Assembly: GCA_936440205.1 (NCBI GenBank)
Contig: OW387136.1
Span: forward strand, 49,870,232-49,934,231
Source: Lepidonotus clava
Taxonomy: Eukaryota; Annelida; Polychaeta; Phyllodocida; Polynoidae
DNA length: 64,000 bases
Direction of reading: 5' to 3'
This document shows, one piece after another, positions 21,706 to 33,989 of this stretch; the stretch's first letter is position 1, and each line of letters begins with the position of its first letter. Under the pieces are notes generated by a model that was not told the DNA's origin, searched no databases, and worked only from the letters and a program-made list of their open reading frames with translations. Both the position numbers and the translations under genes were made by a program.

Positions 21706-24421
21706 GGCTCCCGAGTATCCAACCTCCGGGGGGATGGGCTGTATAGAGTGGGGCATCAATAGTGTATGTGATCAGGACACACACAGACTGATGAGTCGAA
21801 CTGTCCAAAGGAGGGCGACACGTTCATTGAATTTGTGCTTAAATGTCAATATAAGTTTTTATTAAAACGGGTAGGGGTTATTCCCCGACCTCAAAACATA
21901 CTAAACCATAACCTGTTTGTTTACTTTTGGGGAGAGGGGACCAAGGGGTGTACTTAAGACGTTTGAATGTTTCATCACGTAATTCTTGTTTTGACAAAAG
22001 TATGAAAGGCTGGCCACGAGTGCTATTCCCTAGATCCCTAAATCCCATTTTCACAAGTCAAGACCCCTACTGCCAATAGCTGTCTATTTTTTTTTATAGG
22101 TTTTATTGGTAATAACCTTCAAGGTTTCCCTTGGTTTTCAGAGTTATTACAGTAACAGTAAATATATACATACAATCAATATAATGTTATAATAATCAAG
22201 CATTGCATGGAAGACATGTACACATTGGACTCATTTAATACAATTATAATATACTCGTGGGAGAGACAAGAGGGAGTAGTGGGTGAGGGGGATTCCTAAA
22301 TTTGTGACCGATGGTCCCAGCCTATAAACACAGTAGTAGAGTCCATATATATCCACGGTCTGTAATCATCTCCCATAAACGTGACATGACATAAGGTTAA
22401 CAGTAATCAGTTTATTGGTACTCCTACGTCGGTGCCATATAGGGCCGTGACAGAGTGGTGTGGACGCTCGGAGGACATGTCACAAGGGCCCATACTGGAC
22501 AGCTAGGTCAAAAGGGAATAGGGAACTTTGTCAACCTGCTCATTGTATGATAATAACAGAGGCGGAACAACAGAACTTATTAGTGGAAAGTTCCCCTCCC
22601 CCCTCCCCGATTCTCTAAAGTCGTCGGAACACGGAAGGCATATGTGGTGTTGCCAATCGACAGGCCATGTAATTGCAGCCGTGGTACTCTTCTGGGGTAT
22701 TTTGCAACTCTTTCATCTAAGCCAAATCCCCTTTCTCTGAAAACAAATCGTCAAATATGTTACAATAGAAGATTACCTATACAACAGAGTGAGTGAAATT
22801 TTTCTACAAGTTAAAGTCATTCAGACTCATAGAGATTATGAAAAGCAAAAGCAGTAGGAAGAATTACACATAAAATAAAGTGAGGCCTCTTTCCCTAACC
22901 GTTTTTGTAAATCAGTTCAGAACCAGTCTTTAACAGCCTCTCCCCCCCCCCCCCCCCCGCAGTCAGTGGGCCCTAGCGCCACCCCTACAGTGGCCGCTTA
23001 GCCTGATTTACAACGCCCTTGACCAAGGTCAACGGTCCTCCAGGGCCCTCTACAGGTGCTCGGGCTGGTGTGTGTGTGTGGGGGGGGGGGGGGGGGGGCA
23101 GGAGGAGGAGTTATGGGCGCTCACCTTATACCCATTACAACTAGGGCCAGTTCACAATGTGTGCGTTGATACAATGTGTACATTCAAATTAGGTAAATAA
23201 CCAACCATCGATCATATATTAAAGGGAGCGGAAAGCCATGTTGGCTCAATTTTTTGTAAATTCTATTAACTATTGAAATATCATATTCTACTGCCATAAC
23301 CTAGGCCTGTGGTAAAATTATCTAATTGTCTTGTATCATTAAAGAATAATTATTTTTAAAAAAAGGTTTCAAGCTTATGAAAATTTACTAGGTCTTAATC
23401 AATCTTGTGTGATATTGTGTAATCAAACTATTGATTATACATAGATTATTTACTCTTCAATCTGGTGACAAATGTCTGTTTTCCCAAAATTTATACTTGT
23501 GTAAAGATCTCAATCCCATCAATACCATTTCTACCACACAATGTAATATTCTGAAAACCGGGGGTAACCCCGAAGATTATTACAATAAACGGTTTTTTTT
23601 AAGTGAATACAGACTTAAACTACATTAAGATACACACAACAAAATCGTCCCTGGTCAATTTTGGTGACCCACCAAAATTGGTTTGTTTGCAAACATTGGT
23701 GTATTCAGGCATACATGGCATGATTTTTATGGAAATCAAGTAAAGTTACAATTAATTTTCTTGATTTATACTGTACCATTGGCTAAAGTTACACTCTTAG
23801 AATGTTTTTTCATAGTTATTTGAGTTTGAAAAAAAATGTCAAATTTTGACACAACATTGCCTTTGACTCCCTTGAAAACACTGTGACAATGAATACTAGC
23901 TGTCACCAACAAAAATAATCATCGGTCTGTGCAGTTAAATACCGGCTGTTTTGGCAAAGTTTTGGACGGGTTTCTGGGAGGGTAAATAGGTTGTGGAGCA
24001 AACGGATGTTGAGAGAAAAGTGTATTAATTACGGTACAGAGGTCCTGAACAATCCACGTCGGGATGAACGATACAGATGTTACTATTGTGACGCAACTGG
24101 AAGATCATGTAATTGTGTTAAGTTGTAATAAATATTTGCAACAACAAAAAGTAAGAAATTTACTAAATTATACCCAACAACTTCTTATTTTTTATAAAAC
24201 TGAGAGCTGAACTCACCACTGTCCCCAGGGGTGTTGCACGCCTGTGACAGTCTATTTGGAATTTGGAATCATAGCAATGAAAGGGTTGAAGCAAAAAGAA
24301 CAATTTCGTCTAGTAAAGAGTTAATATTCCTTTACTGGATGAAATTGATATCCCAGTCCCAAACTATACATGTAAATATGATATGGGTCTAGGATATCAG
24401 ATGTAATGAATAATCTCGGAG
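21706..24421. other. Gene-free stretch with homopolymer tracts
   Basis: No gene could be supported. Poly-C at 22,942-22,958 and a (GT)n/poly-G run at 23,068-23,098 stand out. The rest is AT-rich, with short ORFs lacking recognisable content. Confidence 0.4.
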
Positions 24422-24558
24422 CACGGGCGGATCCAGAGCGAGTGCTTGGGGGGGCAATCCCTGACCGCCCCCCCCCCCCCCCCCCCCCCGTAAAATTAAA
24501 AACATAAAACAGGGGGGGGGGGCATTTGCCCAATTCGACCCCATTGGATCTGCCACTG
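24422..24558. mobile_element. hAT5-like CGGATCC MITE
   Basis: CACGGGCGGATCCAGAGCG opens it and the inverted GGATCTGCCACTG closes it, with 20-plus C and 10 G tracts inside. The flanks CGGAG and CTGAG differ at one base. Confidence 0.8.
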
Positions 24559-24698
24559 CTGAGAGTGCGCATTGATTTCTTCCTCCTTAGAATTCCAGGT
24601 ACCGCCATGAAAACTTTTACATTTATGTTCGGCCCCAACCGGTCCTATTCAGTCATATCTTATCTATTGAACTTAAAAATCTATATGTTTTTGGAGGT

Positions 24699-25022
24699 TT
24701 GAGCAACGTCAATGCACCATTTAGGAAAGTGCGATCATGTTTCTCTTTTCAAACTCCGGACTTACGTACATACCACCAACTTCCGTTTCCGCCGGCGTCC
24801 CTGGCGCGTTCCCGGCGTCCCAAACGGGTGCCACATGGCCGGTATAGTGAGGTAAACACGGGCTGGAGCTGGGGATTTGGGGGATTTGGTGTGTTTGAGT
24901 TGGCCACCGTATTATTATGTCACCCCCCCCCCCTCGCCCCCATCCTCAGTCCACCTGCTAACGGTTCCACTAGTAGCGATGGGGTTAGGGCCAGGGGCCC
25001 TCAGCGAGTTAACCACTGGTGA
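24699..25022 (+). CDS. Uncertain ORF ending at a good splice donor
   Basis: A 107-codon frame, GC-richer than its surroundings (24,780-25,020), is followed by ACTG|GTGAGTAT at 25020. No family is recognised; the peptide is rich in P, S and R. It might be a first exon or UTR of an unseen gene. No downstream exon was found. Confidence 0.15.
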   Translation: MSNVNAPFRKVRSCFSFQTPDLRTYHQLPFPPASLARSRRPKRVPHGRYSEVNTGWSWGFGGFGVFELATVLLCHPPPLAPILSPPANGSTSSDGVRARGPQRVNHW

Positions 25023-25049
25023 GTATCCTAGAATATTATTATAGAAGCC

Positions 25050-25213
25050 TAGGGGCCTTCCATTAAGAACATACTCACTTTACCAAAGGTTTCAGACCTC
25101 CACCCGACCCCCTATTTGGCTAAAGTACGCATTGAATTTGCAAAGGAACGTGCGCAAATCTTCAAATAATTCAGCTCCTACCCTCCATTAGGTACGTATT
25201 TAATGGAGGGTAG
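25050..25213. mobile_element. Foldback element resembling the GGGGCCTTCCAT family
   Basis: It begins AGGGGCCTTCCATTAAGAAC, like 39952-40115. The right end carries a hairpin at 25177-25213, CCTACCCTCCATTA paired with TAATGGAGGGTAGG. The true right boundary is uncertain. Confidence 0.5.
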
Positions 25214-26740
25214 GCGCATCAGAGCCTTCTACAGAGACAAAATAACTTCAAAGCTTCCAGCCCCCTTAATCTTTTTTTCGTATGGTTGGACCCGAAGCCT
25301 GTTTCAAAACGCTTATTCACCAACTTAAAATTTACATTGAGAACCATAGGGCCGATCTGTTGGATCATATATCAGGTTTCACATTAACATTAAAGGCCTA
25401 CATCCATACGACTACCACCTCCGCCAACAGTTTATCCCTGCTAATCGCACGCGTGTGTTCATTTGTGTATCTAGGTTTTACAAAACAGGAAACAGTCCAT
25501 AATGATTGACAATAAATCTGATTAACTTTTGAATAGAAAATATTCCAGTCAATGTACTACAATACTTTATTCACAACCATCTGCAGGGCAAAAAAATTAC
25601 AGGAGTGATATATCATCCAGGTAAACGCTGTAACCCATACAGTGTAACCCATACAGTATGGGTATACTAAACTAGACTTCAATCAGGGCAAAATATCGGA
25701 GAGAAGCTTGTGGTTTGACTCTGGTAAATGACTACTTTCCAGCAGTCCCCCTCCCCCCACCATATGCCCCAGACTGGGTTTCGGCGTGTTTTCGCGGGTC
25801 ATCTGCCTCTCATTGGGTACTTTCCACACCAACACGGGGACCAGCGACTGATGAGAGCCACCTACTGAGACGCCGACGATTTACTCTGTACACACATTAT
25901 AACCGCCACTTTTTACCCCTCTGATCCTGACACACTCAACTGGCAACACACCAGATCACCTTTCCTCCAGCTACCCGACATCTTTAAAGCATCTTTCTAC
26001 TAAAATTTCCCGTTGTTCCTCCACTATTCACATGATTATAATGACAGGACTGAAAGGGATAGCATTGCATATTCCGTTACCCTGAAATTCGTTAAAATAT
26101 AGGAAAGTCTGCAAGCATTCACCTTTAGATGAGATATAATTTAATCTACTGTCTTTTATTGTCTCATACTTTGATTTGGATGTGAGATGACTTTGACTTG
26201 TAGAAAAAAAAATTCCACTTTTTTAAGCATTCACCTTTAGCACAAAAGTATTAATATAATGGATTTTGTGATACGGAGTTATTCGTTATTCATTCTGCAG
26301 CAGCTGGTGTCATTATGGATCTGTTAAACACCGATTGAATATACCGAAATGTTATGCACTCCTCCTCCAGGCATTCTGATGTTTCATAATAATTATGTTA
26401 AAATCTTAAGGTACATTTATACAGTTTCAGGCGAATTCTACTAGTCGTATGTGCATGCAATATACATCTCTAACATTCCTCTAGTTCCAAGTACCTATTC
26501 CCCAATAAACGTTTTCCTTGGAGAGCAAAACCTTGTCAAAACCTAGTTTTAAAAACACCTTATATTAGTTGGTAAAATGTCTTATTATCTAGGAAACATA
26601 TGTGTGAAAGTTTATTTATTTAATTAGCTTACATTTGACTCTCTTGATAGACTCTTTAATCCCCACAATCTGGTTGATAATGTTTGTAAATGACTTTAAT
26701 CTCAATCTCTGCGCTCCCCCCCCCCACCTAATACCCACAT
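25214..26740. other. No gene seen
   Basis: AT-rich sequence with two ORFs of 69-75 codons (25282 and 25715, +) that show no recognisable content. I find no element ends. Confidence 0.4.
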
Positions 26741-27226
26741 TTATTACACCTTAGGTTGATACAAGTTTAGTAGTTAAGAGTTTAACTCAGGGCAATACAA
26801 ACCTGGGTAATAACCAGCCTTGTATCGCACTGCAGTGTGATACAGAAACTTTATATTTTTCTAAAATTCATGAAAAAATGAAATCATTAAGAAATAAAAA
26901 ATCTAACATATGCATCATCTGTACAACGTTCATAGCTACATTTTACTGCTTACTATTTGTGGATTTGATGGATATCAAAAGAGTTATATGAAAAAAACAT
27001 TAAAAAAATGTGCAGCATCACAGTCCCACCATTACTGATTGCTGTGCATCCTTCCTTGGGAGCTCAGATCTAACAGAAAAGGTATAATAAATCATTTACC
27101 AACCACAAAGGGAGTACTCGGGCAGTTATCACCCCTCGCCGGGACCCCGATATCAGCTTATATCGGGGTCCCGGCTCAGGTTGATAACCACCCTCGTACT
27201 CCCTTCTTGGTTGGTTATATGTATGT
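26741..27226 (-). mobile_element. 0.5-kb double-hairpin element, copy 2
   Basis: This is the reverse complement of 11059-11572, including TATCGCACTGCAGTGTGATA, ATATCAAAAGAGTTATATGA and the GACCCCGATATCAG palindrome, which is shorter here. It lies 15 kb from copy 1, on the other side of Frizzled-4. Confidence 0.8.
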
Positions 27227-27229
27227 AAC

Positions 27230-27394
27230 CCCAGGCAAGCAGCGACGTAACAAGAACATTCTGTGGCCATACCTTTTTGGTCAGTCTATAACCTGCCCAG
27301 TTTCCATGTCACAGTGACATAATTTTAGGTACAGTTGAGACTTACTGCATGTGATGTCATGAGAACGTTCGGCGACGTCACATCCCTGGCTGGG
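27230..27394 (-). mobile_element. CCCAG-ended element, short reversed relative
   Basis: CCCAGGCAAGCAGCGACGTA opens and the inverted CGACGTCACATCCCTGGCTGGG closes. Inside, TTTTTGGTCAGTCTATAAC matches the complement of the family word around AACAAACTGAC. Confidence 0.6.
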
Positions 27395-27421
27395 ATGGTG
27401 TTGTGTACCACACAACATTTA

Positions 27422-27535
27422 GACCCATACTCACTAGGCAATTTCTACCCAATCGGCCGACTCATTAGATTCTCCCAGTTGCCTATCGCCAGTCGCCAGT
27501 AAAATTGCCTAGTGGGTATGGGGCTTTAGATCGAC
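27422..27535. mobile_element. PIF/Harbinger-like MITE, 114 bp
   Basis: The ends GACCCATACTCACTAGGC and the inverted CCTAGTGGGTATGGGGCT are flanked by TTA on both sides (27419-27421, 27536-27538). Short relative of 4321-4551. Confidence 0.8.
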
Positions 27536-29220
27536 CCTTTAGATCAGCAGAGCAATCTCTTGGTGCCGATCAAAGTAATGCAAAATGGGTTTTACTGAAC
27601 TGTTCCTCACCTCCAAACCGCCCTTAACATTACTGACATGCCCGTTATACAGTTAATGGAGGGATTGGACAGTTGTTGACACGGTGACACTTCATTTTGC
27701 AAAAGAGGCCAAAGTGTTTGAGCTCGGGCAAAATAACAATGGAAACGAAACTCAATATGTGTTTTATTAACCTCGGTTATATTGGCAAATCATGAAAAAC
27801 GTCAAATGAAAAAGAAATAATGAGAATCTTTTATGGTCCCCTTATTATGCCCCAATAATGCCTGTATGGGCCACTCAAAAATGTCCCTATAGAGAATGTT
27901 TGTGACAACGTGGGTTTAACCTATGAACTCTTGTATGACATTTGAAAAGAATTATAAGACATATTCTGATGGCATTTTATCTCGTGTTCCTTGAATAATT
28001 GAATTCCTGCTACAGTCGACCAACGGACACAAATTGCTTATTGGCATTATCAGAAATCTTAATGTGCAAATTATTACTTGTGATGGTCAAATTAGAGGCG
28101 ATATTAGGGTATGACAGAGTGTGAAGCAAAGTGCACAAATCCCTCTGTAGGGTCGAACCTCATCAGGCAACATTGCCATGCCCATTATCCTGTGATTGTT
28201 TCTGAAGGGATGGACATGTTTCACTTAAAATAGTATTACCAAAAGGCAAATTGCCTCAGTTCCAGTGCGAAATTATGTAATTGTAAACAATGAGAGACGT
28301 AAAATAGCAGAGAAAGTCAGTTGGTTGGAATGATTATTGCAGATAAGAGGCTTGACATGTGTAGGGGTCAACAGGTGCAATTGCATCGTTGATGCTCAAC
28401 CTTTAATACAGGTACAATGTATTTGTTTCTGCTACACCCAATTAAATAAATGTTTAAGCCAATTCAGAGTAGGCCTATGAACGCATGTACAAATTTTCGT
28501 AGTTATTATCATCATTTTCTGCACGACTTACCTGCATTTTGCCATTTACGTCAGATACTCATCTCTGCTAAGGCTGTTTAAATTAATTTACTAGAAGCTG
28601 AATGCACTCTCAAGGGTAACTGTATAATAGTGAGATATGCAATGTCACTATATGCCTCTTTCGTGAGTTTGCGCAGTGGCATCCTGGCGGAGGTGACTGA
28701 ATACTTCGTATGGGGTGGCATGGAAAGAATATGCTCAAAGTTAGGAATTCATATCCTCTTTGAAGTGATGCTGAGGCGGAATCCTCTTTAATGATGATGT
28801 AATCAGAATTCATTTTAAAAATGAAAGATGGAGGAAAAAGTAAAATATCGCGACGAATCTCTAGAAAAAATCACCTAGGGCGAATGGTGATCTAAAAGGT
28901 TCCACATACATTTTTTTCAGTATAGTGGGCCCACGCTCAAAGCGTCTCTGGGGCTGCTCACTGCGCAAACTCGTGAAAAAGGTGTATAGCAGGGGCTAAC
29001 ACACCATGTCTATATTAGACGGCGTACCTTGCAGTATACTTCTGTTTGTACAAGATGCTAGACCCAGCAAAGGTAGTTTAAGCGACAGAATAAGACCGGA
29101 AACGTGCACCTGAGATTCATATGTGGGTTGATGTTGTAAATTTCATTCGTCCTATACAAAGTAAAACCTAGTATTTGAAGCCCTTTAATTTTGATTTTCA
29201 TTATTTAGAATCCATGAAAG
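27536..29220. other. No gene seen
   Basis: AT-rich sequence. GCGCAGTGGC/CACTGCGCAAACTC words near 28,665 and 28,960 form a distant inverted pair with TTTGCGCAG-type arms. No coding signal. Confidence 0.4.
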
Positions 29221-29221
29221 C

Positions 29222-30525
29222 ATGCTTCTTCCACCAAAAGTCAACGTCAAAATACTCTTACAGTTACAACTTACCAAAAGTACCCCGTCTCTGAGTGGAT
29301 TACGATTCTCACAAATCCTTCTATCTTGTACATCCAAATGCTCTCAAATTGAGCCAAGTATCATTTCAATATTCCCCGGTTTCAAACAAGTTTCCAGGTT
29401 CATACAGCATAAATAATAGTGAGTATGGGTATTTTTCGTAACAGACCACACAGACATAAATTAACCATGTATTTACTGTTGTGAGGGGATAACGTGTGTA
29501 AGTTAACGAATATGTCCCATCGATTGACCCCGATAGAGAGGTGTTTTTTGTTCCTCGCCCGTCAACCGCTTTCATGATAAAGTGTCCCCATATCAAATCA
29601 TCTGTCAACTCTATAATCTATGGACAAGTTCTGAAGAAGAAAACAAGTTTCTTTTGTTCGAAACCAACGGCAATTATACATGTATGCAGTTACAACTGTT
29701 TACAGTGCTATAGTATCCTGTCTCTGGATGGATTCTGGGTTCTCCAAACCCCTCCACCTTCTATACCCAAATATTATAATATTCAGCCATCAGGACCATC
29801 TCAATATTCTTCAGATTACAACAATCTCTGGGTTCACATAGCATAAACAATGCCCAATAAAACAGGTAGGTATGGGGATATTTTTTTTTACAGACCACAC
29901 GGTCATAGATAACTATATAATTTACTATTAAGAATAAGGGATAAAGTGTGTGAAACGGTAAGTCCCACAGATTGACCCCGATAGATAGGTGTTTTTTGTT
30001 CCTCACCCGTCATCCGCCTTCACGATAAGTGTCCCCATATCGAACCATCTGTCAACTCTATAATCTATGGACAAGTTCTGAAGAAGAAAACAAGTTTCTT
30101 CTGTTCGAAACCAACGGAATATATATATATATATATAATATATATATATATATATGCAGTTACAACTGTTCAAGAGTATCCTGTCTCTGGGTGGATTCTG
30201 GGTTCTCCAAACCCCTCCACCTTCTATACCCAAATATTATAAAATTCAGCCATCTGGACCATCTCAATATTTTCCATATTACAACAATCTCTGGGTTCAC
30301 ACAGCATAAACAATGCCCAATAAAACAGGTAGGAATTGGGATATTTTCTCCGCAGGCCACACAGTCATAGATAACTTTATAATTTACTATTATGAATAAG
30401 GGATAAAGTGTGTGAAACGGTAAGTCCCACAGATTGACCCCGATAGATAGGTGTTTTTTGTTCCTCACCCGTCATCCGCCTTCACGCTAAGTGTTCCCGT
30501 ATCGAGCCATCTGTCATCTAGAGTC
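29222..30525 (+). repeat. Tandem repeat of about 447 bp, three units
   Basis: Unit 1 is diverged; units 2 and 3 are close. Shared landmarks are TATCCTGTCTCTGG, TCAATATT, CAGCATAAACAATGCCCAAT, GATTGACCCCGATAGA and GTGTTTTTTGTTCCTC. TCTGAAGAAGAAAACAAG starts at 29630 and 30077. Unit 3 has an (AT)n run at 30118-30155. Confidence 0.8.
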
Positions 30526-30619
30526 AACATTGTACATACGCTGCTATCAGAAGTAAACATGATAACATGGTTAAAAGAATGTGTTTTCCTCCTTCCTTGT
30601 GCCCAAGATGTCGTCAGTA

Positions 30620-31029
30620 AATGATTATTAATCACCTAGCATTTAAATACAATACGGACTTCTATTGTAATTCTATTGTTGGGATCCTCAGTTTGGAACA
30701 ATTTAGCACCTGAAGTTAAGAATATTGAGAGTTATGACCAATTTAAAAGACGAACTAAGATGTTGGCAAAGGTTATATAGGTTATATAGATATTTACTGT
30801 TGTTTCTCATTAGTTATTAATAATCATTCCCAAATATGATCATACTGTTCATATCATGAATATATTCCATTGTACCATATTTGTATTTCATAACCTCATC
30901 ATTCCTCCATGGCAAATTCAGATTAACAGATCATATTGATGTATCGCTGGGCTGACCGGAAGACTGTACTCATAGTGGGAACCGATAAATCGGCCCAGGG
31001 TAAAAATTCGAAATAAAAAAAAAAAAAAA
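30620..31029 (+). mobile_element. LINE 3' end with poly(A)
   Basis: In one frame SSVWNNLAPEVKNIES then YDQFKRRTKMLAKVI and a stop (near 30780) match the C-terminal tail typical of CR1/Jockey-type ORF2. A UTR of about 230 bp and an A tract at 31016-31029 follow. The copy is heavily 5' truncated and does not resemble the LINE at 6.1-6.8 kb closely. Confidence 0.65.
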
Positions 31030-31528
31030 TGAAACTCACTGAATGGACTCCGCAACATCATAAAGTCTAGTGGATCCTTACTAGGGAAAAGTTCAATAAA
31101 GGTATAATGGACATTCTGGAGTTAGTCAGTAAAGGGTATAGAACAACACTAGCCCCAGAATATGCAGCCTATATTGAACTGTCATTATAAGCACATTTTG
31201 AGGGAAGTGTGTAAAGGATATAAGTAACCACACACCAAATTACGTCAAATCAAAATGATACCCTTTACAGACTAGCCTCAAAGTGCACTAATAATAACAG
31301 TTCAATACAGGCAGAATGCACATTCGGTGGGTAGTCTGCACGGGGTATTATAAAAGTACCTTTTGTGGGCATGAACGAAGTAGCTTCATTGACCCTATGT
31401 CAGAGTCCAACTAATGCATACATAGAGTGACAAAGTAAGAGTGTCCAGGGGCCAGGCGAAAGTTGCACCATCAGTCAGGGGAGTCAGTAAAAGGTATCAA
31501 CACTTCACAGACTAATCCCAGAATGTGA

Positions 31529-31729
31529 TGATGATGATGTGTTGGATTTTAAGGTCTACTCAGCTATATCAAGACCAACTCTGGTTTTTGACTACCAATT
31601 GGCTGACCGAATCTATGGGGGTGAGAACGATGGCAAGGCAAGGTAGAGTAGCCAGCAGAGCCAAGACTCAAACTCGGGCCTCCCAAGTGCAAGGCGAACG
31701 CTCTATCCACTACACTATCCCGCCCCCCT
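31529..31729 (-). mobile_element. tRNA-headed SINE
   Basis: The minus strand starts with a tRNA-like head: GCGGGATAGTGTAGTGGATA (A box TAGTGTAGTGG), GTTCGCCTTGCA like an Ala (TGC) anticodon arm, and a B box GAGTTTGAGTC. The 3' end is (ATC)n at 31529-31540. Target duplication: AATCCCAGAATGTGA (31514-31528) and AGTCCTAGAATGTGA (31730-31744), 13 of 15 matching. A free tRNA gene is unlikely because the stems are poor. Confidence 0.8.
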
Positions 31730-31753
31730 AGTCCTAGAATGTGAATTATGCGT

Positions 31754-31817
31754 GTATATATATATATATATATATATACATATATATATACATATATACA
31801 TATATATATATATATTA
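31754..31817. repeat. (AT)n with ATAC interruptions
   Basis: Imperfect AT dinucleotide run with three C interruptions. Confidence 0.9.
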
Positions 31818-32325
31818 TTGAACTGTCGAAATAAGTGCATTTTGAAGGTAGTCTGTAAAGGGTATAAGGAACCATGCACCAAATTACAACATTCAATCAG
31901 AATCACACCTTTCAAATACTATCCTGAAAATGTGCTCATGATGACAGTTCAATATCGAGATAATTTATGTCCTGGGGCTAGTCTGTAAAGGGCATAAAAG
32001 TACCTTTCATACAAATGAATGAAGTAGCTTTATTGACCCAATGTCTGAGTCTAACCAACACTTCCACGGTGTAACAAAGTAACCAGGTGCCCGGGGGTCA
32101 TACCAGTGTCGCACTCTCTTCATCAGCCATTGAATAATGCTATAAACCTGGGATTGGGTTTTAATTGAATCCCCCTCAGCCCTCGGGCTCGGCCTATTCA
32201 CCAGTGGGAATACATTCTGAGCGGGCCAAAGCAAAGTCCATTCGGCGCTGCAAAGAGTGGCCGTATTTATCCAGTCCTCGCCTTCTTTGCCGACTGCGAA
32301 CCACCTAGCTGTAGGTAAATACACC

Positions 32326-32480
32326 GGGTTGGGGGAGGAAAAAGAGAGTCGTGGTGGGGGTTTGGTGGGGGGTGGAGGGTGTTGTTCACGGGTTTGTTCT
32401 GGCGGGGTTGGGGTGGTGTAGGGTGGGAAGGTGGGGGCTTGGGAGGTAGATTGGTTGCGGGGGGTACTGTACCCAAAGTT
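32326..32480 (+). repeat. G-rich strand, G-quadruplex-prone
   Basis: About 155 bp with more than ten runs of three or more G on the + strand, few C, and GGTTTGGTGGGGGGTGGAGG-type spacing. Minus-strand ORFs here are just proline-rich low complexity. Confidence 0.7.
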
Positions 32481-32489
32481 GGGCATTGA

Positions 32490-33488
32490 CCAACAAGACA
32501 TGAACATAACATGTATCCTACCCTGAGGTGATACAGGTTTAGCGTTTCATTTACCACCCGCACGGCTGCCTAGCGGTGCATACAGAGACCAGTGCGTATA
32601 AGCAGGCTATACGTACTGCTCCTCATGTCCAGTATTTTAGACAAATTTAGAAAATTATTTGGGTGAGAAAATATAGACGACCCTTATGGTGATAAAATAT
32701 AGAAGACCCTTAGGGGTCGTCCTCGGGTGTACGGACGACCCTCTGGCCAGCATACGGCCCGCGGCCTTGGGCCTTGGGCCTTACACTGGCCAGTAGGTAG
32801 TCCTCCCACCCTCGGACGCCCCCCACGGGCCTTCTTCTTATATTAGCATTAACTGACTCAGACAGGGAGATCATTACATGAAAGTAGTTCCAGAAGAAGA
32901 AAATATTCACTTTGATATTTTTTTCAGGGTATGGTGAATATACAACCATCCTGAGTGGGGGTTCCTGATTGGTTAATCACCGGGGTTAATCAGTCTTTGG
33001 TATGGCAGGGATATTATCCTTCGGGCGGCCCTGCAGGGGCTGCCCTCAGGCTGACATCCCTTACCAACCAAAGGGTTGATAATCCTCCTCCTACCTAATC
33101 CGTTGATTTCCTTTAAAAGATGAAAGAGGCGGGGGGGGGGCAAATCTAGCAGCTCTTTCACACCAGAAACAACAGTAGGTACTGGGTGATTATTAGATCC
33201 ATGTATATCTGGAGGTATCAAAACATAAAATAAGTCCAAGAGTGACTGCCCCCCCCCCCCCCCACTCCCCAACAGCCACCAATACAACCCCCACACACGG
33301 CCCCACCACCCTGTAGCCCTATGCGTGTACAGTGCCTTATTCCCTATATCCACCCAATACCCCTATAGTGGGTGGGCATTGTGAGACCCCTAAGCCGCCC
33401 CCCATCTATAATGGAGCCCTCACCTACCCCCTGATTACAGGTGGGGCCAGCTGTGTACAGAGAGAGGTGTTGGAGAAGAATGGGATGT
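32490..33488. other. No gene seen; short repeats and C/G tracts
   Basis: Two near-copies of the word GATGATAAAATATAGAAGACC type occur at 32660-32715, related to 12,640-12,680. G tract at 33130 and C tract at 33248. No convincing coding exon. Confidence 0.4.
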
Positions 33489-33894
33489 GGGGGGGCACTC
33501 AGTATATATGAGGGTAGGTACCAACTGCAAAACCACAGCCCCCCTTTTTAGGGTTTTTACAGCCCTCAGAAAAATTGGGTACTCAGCTCTCCTCTTTTTC
33601 AGCATCCGTCATGGACAGCCCCTGCAAATAAGTTTCTTGGTCACAATCCAGTTGAAGTGACTGCCCTAGAAGTCGACAATTCATTTGAGAGCTATTATGA
33701 AGGAATTGAATAACCTACAATTGACTTTTAATCAAGTATCAAAGATTATCGCTAATTGACAGCTATCCTAAAAGGTGGTTTGATGATTTGAAAGCCCCCG
33801 TTTTTTAGCGAAATTGGTGATCGATAGCTACAGCCCCTTGATGGACCGACCGCAGTTAGTACCCATTTCTAGACCAAGTACCCCCCCCCCCCCC
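33489..33894. mobile_element. GGGGCAC-ended MITE, copy C
   Basis: GGGGGCACTCAGTATATATG with GGTACCAACTGC opens it; CCGCAGTTAGTACCC and poly-C close it. Same family as 15418-15890. Confidence 0.75.
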
Positions 33895-33989
33895 AGGGTT
33901 TACACACTGATACAGGAGGCACTTAATGGGGAGGTGACAGGGAAAACAACAGTGAAAGGGTCACCACCACGTGGTTGGTTACTTAGTTA

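Larger units (their letters stand above)
31155..32110 (+). repeat. Diverged direct duplication flanking a SINE
   Basis: Segments at about 31165-31440 and 31818-32110 share TTGAACTGTC, GCATTTTGA, GTCTGTAAAGGGTATAA, CACCAAATTAC, GAAGTAGCTT(C/T)ATTGACCC and the motif near GTCTGAGTC. A SINE (31529-31729) and an (AT)n tract (31754-31817) lie between them. Confidence 0.7.

Noticed and set aside
29630-30115. Hammerhead ribozyme core (CTGAAGA ... GAAA)
   Set aside because: CTGAAGA fits CUGANGA, but the stem before GAAA does not close directly against it in either copy, so the catalytic fold is not supported.
31640-31729. A genuine tRNA-Ala gene on the minus strand
   Set aside because: Anticodon and acceptor stems do not pair well, and target duplications plus an (ATC)n tail show a SINE.
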